39,375 nucleotides of DNA, from the NCBI GenBank assembly GCA_003427395.1, contig BFEA01000341.1, positions 388,296 through 427,670 on the forward strand, given 5' to 3'. The notes below the pieces were generated by a model. It was not told the origin of the DNA. It did not search any database and saw only the letters and a list, made by a program, of their open reading frames with translations. Every line of letters starts with the position of its first letter. The first letter of the stretch is position 1. The translations under genes were made by a program, and so were the position numbers. Of this stretch, positions 31,121 through 39,375 are shown one piece after another. This stretch comes from Chara braunii (Eukaryota > Streptophyta > Charophyceae > Charales > Characeae).

Positions 31121-32142
31121 ACCATTGAAATATGCACAACTTGAAGGCGGGGATGGACTATACCTTTTCAGGTATCCAAGGAAGGAGGCTAACTCGATTT
31201 TGTATTCCTACGTGCGTCTTTATATGGTGAGCATAAATTTATGTAAAATATATTGCGTAGCATGCAATGATAAAGAAAAAATATGGACGGAAGTATTTGT
31301 GATTGCCACATACAACCGACTGGAATGTCGCCCATGGATGATCGAATTAATGAATGGCGGAAAAAAGGCATGGGGAAAAAATCTTTCACCCGCATTACAA
31401 CCATGTGAATCATGGAGCAATATTAAGAAAATAATAAAAACAATAAGAAATTTGTTGGCTTTGAACCATAGTTTTGTGAGAATAACGTACGCATCCATCC
31501 TTTTGTTTTACATACATAAGGACCAAAGCTAAACTTGCGCAACTCACATTGGGGTCAGTACTAAACACTGTGAATTACTTACAAACAATAACAGAATAAG
31601 GAATAAGTAAGTTGTATGTCTGATTGCAATAACCGAAGATTTGTATATTCACCTTTACTTGGTTTTGCTCATTCAAACAGTTGTAGGATGAAAGTTTGTC
31701 AAAACAACTTGTACGGAAACAATTCATTCTCACCAAATTTCCTCTTCAACTGAGAGTCTCATATTTTTGGACAAAAAATATTTCGACAGTCAAGGTAATT
31801 AGTGAATTCATCAATTTCGAGTACCTGAACATCAACGTAGGTTCAAATGAAAAAAAATCACCCATAATGGAAATGATAAATTGACAAATAACAATCGTTA
31901 GTGATGGCGGGTCGAATATACACGAACGAGAAAAACGTTCACTTTCATTTTTATAGTGATGATGTTCTTGAACCAACAAATATGTTATGGAATTTGAGGG
32001 AAGTTTGTATGAGATAGGATACGGAGGCAAAAAAAAAACTAAAATAAAAAGTCTGGTATGCTATTGTATTGGAAAAAAATAAAATTTGACATTAATTATA
32101 ATAGATTACTACGTTCGAGTGAAGATCTACAATTAAGGCAAA
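31121..32142. other. AT-rich spacer between duplicated segments
   Basis: An open frame at 31,125-31,532 (135 codons, plus strand) overlaps two opposing frames. It shows no recognised domain and no coding neighbour, so I leave it unassigned. The rest is AT-rich without signals. Confidence 0.45.
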
Positions 32143-32426
32143 ATTGTTATGACACTTTTTACAGTAATTAAGGTAGATGGAAAAACAAATAATAGCGTTG
32201 TTCATCGAAAGGGAAAATTTAAGATATCTCATCTATTTTATTGTCCTCCTTCGATTTCAAAATCCTTTGAGAATCGATGCAATATTGAGGAAAGCGTTAG
32301 ACTACAGGGTTGATAGTCCGGTGTATGTTCAACCTCAATATCTAAATAATAAATGCGAGGAGATAATGTCCAAAGTTGAGTACATGAATTGTCACACGGA
32401 TGATGTGACCCGTGTGAAGCGGTATC
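32143..32426 (+). repeat. Copy 2 of the 290-bp direct duplication
   Basis: It matches 30,831-31,120 with scattered substitutions and a few short indels. Here a 126-codon frame (32,177-32,557) is open through most of the copy, including RFQNPLRIDAILRKALDYRV and EEIMSKVEYMNCHTDDVTRV. A short third remnant ending in TGTGTAAAACGGTATC lies at about 32,597-32,627. No family was recognised. Confidence 0.85.
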
Positions 32427-33837
32427 AAGGGTCTAGCAACAAGAAACATCATTGGTGGGTGACAGGCAGGAAACAATATATGATTGTCTATATTGTAAGT
32501 ACAAGAAGTTCACATGATGTATATCAAGTATTATCAACACAAATATATAATGCATAGTGCATAAATTGGAAGTTAGGTTTTTGTGTGTTGCTTGCAGACA
32601 ATGTAATTTGTGTAAAACGGTATCTTGAATATGGATAATAAAAAATGTCTTTTGTGCATGATAGCGAACGTTTTGTACTGTGTTACAACATCATACATTT
32701 TTTTTATTTATAAAGAGATATTATGTATTAGATATTGAGAAAATAAGAATATAGGGACAACAAAAATAAGGTTGTTTTGCGAAAGAATGAGATAAAATGT
32801 ATTAATGACAAGAAAAACATTGTATGTGATTGTCCTTAATGTCATAAAGGACAGATGAAACTATAAAGTGTTGAAGGTTTATTTTGACAAGACCCGTTTT
32901 TTTTTTTCATGGTCAATTGATCTTGCAGGTTTGTGGTGCTCATTGTTATTGAACTGTTTTCGAGGGAGACTAGAGTTTTTAACCCCTACAATGACGAATA
33001 GTATTTATCAACTAGTGCGTGAGGCAATCACGATCATTACAAAGAGTGGAACATTTTCCTACGAATACATGTCCATAGTGAAATGTGAAGTTCAAGAAGC
33101 AAAACTGCTAATGGTTGTCCTCAAGCTCATAAAACACGAGGTTTATGACATTTAAGTTTATGAATGACAAGGAGCCTCGTTCAAGCAATCGGAACCTTAT
33201 AGGGGAAAAAAGAAAAAGAAAATTGTTGTAAGAAAGAAAAAAACTTGAAAATTATTATGCATTCATAACGGAGTTCAATAGTATGCCTCAACCAACGATA
33301 CCTTATTGCATGTTAGATGGTTTAATTATGAGTCGCAATTAATTTTAATTTTGAATGTTGTGAAGAGGAACCACGAGCAATAACAATATCAAGCATATAA
33401 CAATTTTTGTGTATATAGTCTTGTAAGTTTAAAATATGAGCCCTAAAAGATTCCAATTTTGAATGTTGTGAAGAGAAAAAAGTGTGTCATATTGAATAGA
33501 AAAACCAAACAATGAGTTTTAATATGCAATAAGGTCAACGGCTTAGTCTATAGAATCAATGTTGATGTTGCACTAAGGTGTATAGAGGGAAAGCACATAC
33601 GGGACGGGTGACCAACTATTGTAAATAAAGTACCGTGTCTATTATCTAAATGTCGATACGTCATCACAAAACCATTGCTAACCTTCGTAAGAGTTAAAGT
33701 ACAAGGAATATGTAATTGTTTACTATGTATATGTTGTCAACGTTATATGAAACCATTGCTATATTTTTATAAAGAATACCGATCGACAACAATACGTGTA
33801 TATGTATATCTGTGTGTATGTTTGAAATAAAAATTTG

Positions 33838-33970
33838 GGAATGATGAATATACATGTACGTGTGTGTGGGTGAGTGGTTGTATTTAAGTGTGTCTTCGTG
33901 TGTGTGTGTGTGTGTGTGTGTATGTGAGGATGTGAGTATGTGTGTATGTGTGTAAGTGTGTATGTGTATT
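33838..33970. repeat. GT/TATG microsatellite
   Basis: Interrupted (GT)n with TATGTG variants; the purest part is near 33,898-33,920. Confidence 0.9.
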
Positions 33971-35456
33971 TTTGTACATGTCTTTTTTTTGTTTATACAT
34001 ACGTTCGGTATCACAGTTCTATAAAAAGAAAGCATGCAAATTTGAAAATATTTTTGTATGAATGTCAAAAATGTACAAATAAAATGATGAAAAAAAAATG
34101 TCGGCGAAAAAATATGTTGGGCTTGTGAAAAAGTTTGTCAATAATTGTAAAAAAATAACAAAAATTTTATATATATCCTTAAAAGAAAGTCATAAGATGC
34201 ACACATGAGAGATTGGACAAAAATAGGAAAACAACTCCTTCAAGAAGGAAAAATATACACACAAACAGGCGATGAAAACTTTGAAGGAATACACAATCAA
34301 GGAAGAAAATTTCGAATTTATAAATAAAACTAAAAAAAAAAATCATTCAAAAATTTTAAAGAAAAAAAAAGTGTGCCACAAATTGCAGTAGGTAGAAACG
34401 CAGCAAGGAAAGCGTGTTCAAAGCATGTTTACCAGATACGAAATCGAAGGTAAACACAAGGAGGACAGAGAGAGGGAGAGTAAGATCCGAAAGCAAAGGC
34501 AAACACAGATGACGGAGAAGGATAGAGAGGACAAGGAGAAAGAGAGAGATAGGGAAAGGTAGATGAAAGTCGTGGAGATCGCAATACGCGCGAAAAGGTC
34601 TGACACTTATAAAGATATAACTGAGTACAATGTAAGTGCCATACTGACGAGGTCCCTACGATTGTTTCAACCGTCCGCCAGAAACGGCATCATCAGGGGA
34701 CGATCGAGCGCGTATCTACATGACTACAGATGTATCCTTATATATTCTCTCGCATCTACCAACTCCCATGGTTTCACAAAGCTTTAGGCGCATAACACTA
34801 AGTCTGAAGGTGCGGGGTCTAGGGAGGAGAGACAACAGCAGTGAATAGGCGAGGGACGTCGGATGGAAGTCCATAGCCAAATTTAGAGACTGTATAGTCG
34901 CAGTCAGAGTTCTAACCGAACAGCTAGCACGTTCTTCCACTAGTATCTGAGCCACCGAGATCCATGCGCGGTGAACCCAAGTGGTAGTCATAACTGTCAG
35001 CGGGGCACATAGAGGCGAAGAACAGATCAGAATTCAGAATGGAGGATGTAGCATGAGCAGGCTGGAAAATCCAAGAATAAAGTACAAAGCGCGAGATCCG
35101 CATGCTCTTCGATGGGTCGAGGTCTTGATTTTGAAGACTGAGAACGACGAAACCATCGTAGTCAGAAGAGCCATGTTCAGAGTCGTTGCTACTGAGAACG
35201 TAGTGCCTAAGTAGCTGCTCCAGATGTCGCTTAGGATCCTCGACAGAACACATAGAACAGAAACAACCGAAACAGCAGACATCACAGCGAATAGTGACCG
35301 TAAGGGTGATGGCTTATGAATTCGGAACAGAAGATGTGCTAGGAACAAAACTGAATAATCCAAAAAAACCATAGGCAGTGTGGGATCTGACAAAGAAGTT
35401 CAAATAAAGTAACTAAGCGGGGATGATAGGAGAGCCGTTCGCATAGAGAGATAGAG

Positions 35457-35516
35457 AAGGGAAGATAGAGAGAGAGAGAGGGAGAGATAGATAGATAGAT
35501 ATATATATATATATAT

Positions 35517-35580
<64 letters not shown>
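35457..35580. repeat. GA and TA microsatellite block
   Basis: (GA)n near 35,465-35,485, then GATA and (AT)n to 35,519, then a pure (GA)n array at about 35,521-35,570. It breaks up any longer reading frame. Confidence 0.95.
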
Positions 35581-36060
35581 GAAGAAAGGGAGGCGGGAAA
35601 AATAGGGAATCTGTAATCAAGGACTGATCTTAGGGTAGGGAAGAGGACCCGCAAACCGTCATAGCAGTCGCTGATGGTGCGTCATAGCAAGTAGTAAGGA
35701 AGGAGTCCTGAAAACCGCCGTCGTCAGGTGGGAATGCTTAGGAGAGCATAAGTGTCGTCAATCTGGCGTCGATGCGATGTGGGCGCAGGGTTAAACTGTC
35801 GGCGCAAGAGGCTGACAGAGAAAGCTATCTCAAGTAATATACCAAAAATGAGATCTGCTGGTCCCTTGCTGATAGGACATCCGGTCCTGGTACCAGGCAG
35901 ATGGGTAGGTACGGACGTAGTCACTGAATTCAGAATTAAATGGGTATCCTTAATCGAAGGAAATTTTTACGCCTAGGTACGTGGTCTTGGTGGTGAGAAA
36001 AAAATCCAAGTATCTGTACTGGGCCGAAAAAAAAGGGTGTGGTGGGTCATAAAGGCGAGC

Positions 36061-37073
36061 TCACGACTTGGATTCAAGTACTGAGAACACATAGACCCAA
36101 GCATTCCATATTCGATGATTGTTGTGAGAAAAACCCCCGAGACAATTAATAAACATCCTTGGAGGAAATTTTCTACATCTAAGTTCCCGCCTCAAAGTTA
36201 ACAGGCTAATACCTACTCCTCTGTTGTCTGAGGAGTGGGTTAGCAGCCTCTTTAAATGAGCAATAATCACACTTCGCTTTTGGTGTAAGGGACCGAAGGA
36301 TGTATAGTCCTGAGTTGAAATAACTTGTAGTGGAGAGCGATTGATGATACAGTCATGGTTCTTCATGGTAGCAAAACATTGAGTTGCGGGGGGTACGCAA
36401 AATGTAACCACTGAAGAACCCAAGAAGTTTCAAACACCGCTATTGTCACGTCATCAATCATTCTAAGGCAGAAGAATAATCTACTATCTTTCCCAAGGAA
36501 GGAGACGAAAGAAAATTCATTAAATGAACAGAGCAGATAGACAAGAGCCGGATTTGAACTTTTTCCCATAGGAATTCCAACGGTTTGTCGGGGAATCTGA
36601 GATCCCGCAGAAATGTAATTATTCTCTAGTTCAAACTTGACAGAACGAATGATTTAGGTGAGTTTGATACGCACCCATCCTCTAGGCAAAATCTTTTTTT
36701 CGAAAGAGATTCCTTTACCTAGCTTGTTAACACAGACACTCCTAAACCCCTTAGTAATGAAAAAATCACATATCCAGCTAACAGATGAGAGAATGGAGGA
36801 GTGGGGTAGTTTTGTGAACATTTTTTTTATGTCGAAGCTAGCTGATAAAAGAAAACCATCATCCAATTTTCTGGCTCTGTTCTGAATTGAAAATATCATA
36901 TCCTTGGTCATGGAAGTAGATCGAAGGTTATAGTGCAGATGTCTAGGAAGCGACCAGAGGAGAGCATTCACAGCTTTGCCGAGAACCCCACTCACACGAA
37001 TCGATGGCTCAGAGAAGGAAGGCGAAATGGGTCTCCATCTTGTAACATCCATATGTTTGGGATGGCGTAGCAT
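36061..37073 (-). pseudogene. Penelope-like reverse transcriptase domain, palm and thumb
   Basis: The frame opening at 37,073 reads DVTRWRPISPSFSEP, then HYNLRSTSMTKDMIF and motif A SASFDIKKMFTKLP, with its catalytic Asp at 36,831-36,833. A TAA at 36,654 follows, and the same frame continues through FELENNYISAG, motif B RQTVGIPMGKSSNPAL (around 36,569) and motif C CLRMIDDVTIAVF, with the catalytic Asp pair at 36,450-36,455. After a frame change the thumb region reads HLKRLLTHSSDNRG, LLTLRRELRCRKFPP. The D-K-M-T-LP form of motif A and the GIPMGKSSNPAL form of motif B resemble the FDV-x-F-T-P and MG-P-SP patterns of Penelope-like enzymes. All catalytic residues are present, so decay is recent. 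A group II intron or retron enzyme is less likely given the long N-terminal region and eukaryotic setting. Confidence 0.7.
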
Positions 37074-38521
37074 CTACCAAACGATCCTTTATTTTTCCAC
37101 AGAGCCAGATGGTGGGATTTTGATTGAAAATATTCCTTTCTTACGTTGTTAATTACTTCAATCTCTGTTTTTTCCACATGATCGTAGCCAGGGTTGTCCA
37201 AAAAGAGCGATCGCATAGCATTCGAATAAACCACTTTACAACAGACATATGAATCTCCTGGGTTGTGATCCAAAGGCATGACAGCTAAGTCTTCTAGATT
37301 GGCTAACCAATCATAAGAAGAAACCGAAAGGGATAAATAAGAGAGGGTATGCCGTTCAGCGTGAAAGCATGACGAGATGGAAGAAGGAGAAGGGTGGCGG
37401 TTGAAACTATTGGGTAGCTTGGAAAGACTAGCTTCGATGGCACTGGATACATGCTTGTGCGAGGAAAAGGTTGGTGGTCTACTAATATTTCTAGAGTTCG
37501 CTAAGTCCGTGGGAAGGTCAAGCATCTCTGAAAACCGAAAGGAAATGTGACCATTATTGTTACGTGGGAATTTTGTAGTTGAAGTGTAGTCACACAGCGA
37601 GACAATACTCTTAGCACAATCTCTGTGATTATGAATCATACTCCCGATCGATTTGTGACCTGTCCATATCACACACATTCTAGAGATAAAAAAATCAGAT
37701 AGACCAGCGTGTCGAACCCTTTTTCTTATTAGAGATTTTGCTACTTCAATCACCTTGGCTTTCCTAATGGTTGGGTCAAATTTGAGCTTGATGGTGATTG
37801 CACTGACGCATCCGAAACCCGCTGTCTTGGAGATGATGGGACCAACAATCCTCTTAAGATGACTCCTGGTGTCATCGGAAGAAAAAAAATCGATCGTATT
37901 GTAGAGTTTGATGAGGTTGGAGAGGGAGAAATGGGATAGTAGACGGGCAGTCCATGGGATATGCAGAAGCGAGGCAAGAATCGATTTCCTTCTTTCTCTG
38001 GCATTAAAATTTCGGCGGATACAAGTGATAGAAAACACTCCCCCGATCATTAAGTCAGGCTTTAGGAACTTTAGTATGGTGGTTCGGCCGTCTACCAACA
38101 CTGAACTCAAACCAAAGCATCTGTTCAGCCTACTCCAGGCTTCGAGAAATACACAACCCCCCGAGCTGAAAATCGTGGCAAGTGTCAAGTTGTTATTTCG
38201 ACAAGCATCCAGTTTAGAGAATAGGGAGAAAGATAAGGTTGTTGGAGAAGAATGGGGAATGAGAGATCCGGGGGAAACAGCAAAACTGATAAGATGGTCT
38301 GAAAAAGGACCAGAGGTGACTTCCATTCCCAGTTTCCTGTGAAATCTAACCCTTTCTCTTCTACCCTTTCTGCGGCACCCATGTTTTTTAGGAGATAGAC
38401 GAGAGTTGAGAGAAGGACACCGTCGAGAGATAAAGGCTGACTCAGTTTCCCTAAGGTCTTCTAAGGCTGGAAAAGCGATCGGAATCGCAACGTAAGAGTA
38501 CCAACCTTTCTTACGAAACCA
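36992..38521 (-). pseudogene. Penelope-like ORF, middle region before the reverse transcriptase
   Basis: The frame is open from just after the TAG at 38,522 to 36,992 (about 509 codons), in register with the N-terminal part. It is Arg/Ser-rich. A Cys/His cluster (MCVIWTGHKS, IHNHRDCAKSIVSLCD) near residues 215-245 of the ORF counted from the ATG at 38,326 may be a zinc-binding site. Further on, LAVMPLDHNPGDSYVCCKVV resembles the VxPxDKN-G segment placed shortly before the reverse transcriptase in Penelope-like proteins. The frame reaches GSFGRCYAIP, the usual entry to the polymerase, and then slips by one register near 37,050. I do not recognise a catalytic domain in the first 300 residues. 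The open frame extends upstream of the first ATG, so that ATG is probably not the real start. Confidence 0.6.
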
Positions 38522-39375
38522 CTATATAAGTCGACGACTATGATTGATTTTATTAACACGAGTGTGCTCATGCCATCTAGAGGATAAACCTCGTGTCGTA
38601 GACCCAATGGAAGTGGAGCGAAAGCACGGCGACACCAAAAGGTAAACGCATGGTCCTACTGGTCGAAAAATATCATGCCCCGCGGCAAACAGATCCCACC
38701 AAATCTGAAGGAATTTCCGCGTCCATGCTAACTGGCCTAAGAAAGATAGGAGGATTGCTAAAAAACGGGCCCAAGATTCCATATCTTCCCAAGCTTCCCC
38801 TCTTCTCTTAACACGAGCCCGATTAGAGAGGGTCTTTTTCCAGTAGTTCCAGACGCAAGCGTGATCAAATTGAATGGATCATCAAGCAGGATTCTCCTCT
38901 TGAGGATCAGCCGCAATGTTTTCGAGCCCCTCATCTTTTGATTCGTCTCCGTATGCATCACGTGCTCTGATTTCAGCAAGGTCGCAAGAAGCCTGCTTCT
39001 TATTGAAATACTTGATCTTGTCCGCCTTGCATAGTGACTCCAACTGGTACTTGAACTTGTTCATGAGCTCCTTTTTCAGGTTTTCAATGTACTTGGTTCG
39101 TCCCCCCTTTCCGGATGAAGCAACAACTGCCTTCCTGCCTGGTATGATACGATCAAAGCCCAAAGGTTCCTCATCGACTCGGCGCCTAGCTGGAGACGCT
39201 GATCTGGACATCCGCCGTGTAACATTCCCTGCCACTGAAGCAAACATGTCCGCCAGTCTGGCTGAAAATCGATTTCCAGTTGGAGTCTTGTTGTCTTCAG
39301 TATGTCCGCGGGAAGAACTAGGATCGGCTATTCCCTTCTTTCGGGGGTAAGCTGGGGGCGGGGGAGGGGTAGGAG
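38522..39375 (-). pseudogene. Penelope-like ORF, N-terminal part, runs off the window
   Basis: This stretch is in the same frame as the middle region and is open to the window edge, starting in a Pro-rich stretch (PTPPPPPAYPRKKG). A basic/helical segment follows (KYIENLKKELMNKFKYQLES, LCKADKIKYFNKKQ), then an acidic tail (AYGDESKDEGLENIAADPQE). Two adjacent TGA codons (38,879-38,884) interrupt it. The frame then continues with DHACVWNYWKKTLSNRA and WARFLAILLSFLGQLAWTRK, and ends at a TAG (38,522). Because these parts share one register with the downstream region, I read them as one protein inactivated by nonsense changes, though a separate upstream ORF ending in TGA-TGA is possible. No domain is recognised; coiled-coil or RNA binding would fit the composition. 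Confidence 0.5.

Larger units (their letters stand above)
32427..36060. other. AT-rich and microsatellite-rich sequence, no gene recognised
   Basis: Scattered short open frames without motifs. A 21-bp exact repeat occurs at 33,347-33,367 and 33,455-33,475. GT-rich arrays lie at about 33,795-33,970. The stretch 34.55-36.06 kb has a more balanced composition and lies directly downstream (on the minus strand) of the Penelope-like ORF, so it may be its 3' part, but I see no GIY-YIG endonuclease motif in it. Confidence 0.5.
36061..39375 (-). mobile_element. Penelope-like retroelement, partial, entering from the right edge
   Basis: One long minus-strand coding line can be followed from the window edge (39,375) to 36,061 with few lesions: tandem TGA-TGA at 38,879-38,884, TAG at 38,522-38,524, one frame change near 37,050, TAA at 36,654-36,656 and another frame change near 36,420. 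The reverse transcriptase order and motifs fit Penelope-like elements better than LINEs or LTR elements. No LTR, poly-A tail or target duplication is visible, and the 5' end lies outside the window. Confidence 0.65.

Noticed and set aside
34580-34720. Stem-like GCCGTTTCTGGCGG on the minus strand as a retroelement 3' end signal
   Set aside because: It lies 1.3 kb beyond the Penelope-like frame, has no recognisable coding context, and the stem is only a few base pairs.
37908-38342. 144-codon plus-strand frame, and a similar one at 38,916-39,350
   Set aside because: They are antisense shadows of the Penelope-like coding line, which has recognisable motifs on the minus strand.
1-39375. A defence island, CRISPR array, operon or other prokaryote-type system
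   Set aside because: No spaced direct repeats with unique spacers, no gene clusters and no ribosome-binding-site architecture; all signs are eukaryotic.

Overview
This is a repeat-dominated eukaryotic nuclear window, almost certainly from a large genome. I find no cell-function gene, no tRNA or rRNA gene, no CRISPR array and no operon. The evidence for a eukaryote is long dinucleotide microsatellites, several classes of retroelement, a small DNA transposon family, and two primer binding sites matching the initiator-methionine tRNA 3' end (TGGTATCAGAGC type). That primer choice is common in plants and green algae, and the reverse transcriptase at the right end looks like Penelope-like elements, which are known from the green lineage. 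I lean weakly to a streptophyte or green alga, but the sequence does not settle this.

Layout. 1-6.6 kb holds microsatellites and AT-rich sequence without genes, plus two tandem repeats (about 230 bp x3 at 4.1-4.75 kb; about 101 bp x2 at 5.7-5.9 kb). From about 6.6 to at least 13.4 kb, perhaps 14.65 kb, lies one old plus-strand LINE: a weak ORF1-like part, an apurinic endonuclease domain, the start of the reverse transcriptase, and its C-terminal part. Two later insertions split it: an AT-rich 523-bp segment and a 966-bp hAT-like non-autonomous element (copy A) that itself carries a nested 248-bp insertion. A second inverted copy of the hAT-like element (copy B) lies at 17.47-18.14 kb. Dinucleotide arrays with mirrored orientation fill 19.6-20.05 kb.

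20.9-30.7 kb holds two LTR retrotransposon 5' halves that point at each other. The plus-strand half has an LTR-like stretch, a primer binding site at 21.4 kb, an 850-bp assembly gap, and a broken gag. The minus-strand half has an LTR-like stretch and primer binding site at 30.3 kb, gag with a zinc knuckle, protease, reverse transcriptase and RNase H of the Ty3/Gypsy type. They meet tail to tail near 24.71-24.73 kb; no integrase is present in either. A 38-bp perfect palindrome at 29,748-29,785 is the Nextera mate-pair junction adapter, so the assembly is chimeric there and the two flanks may not be neighbours in the genome.

30.8-36 kb is AT-rich and microsatellite-rich with a 290-bp duplication and no recognisable gene. 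The right end (36.06-39.38 kb, minus strand) is a Penelope-like reverse transcriptase ORF with few lesions, running out of the window.

Nothing here works together as a pathway: the window is a stack of nested, mostly dead mobile elements. The items most worth attention are the assembly artefact, the hAT-like family with clear target duplications and a nested insertion, and the Penelope-like ORF with its unrecognised N-terminal region.
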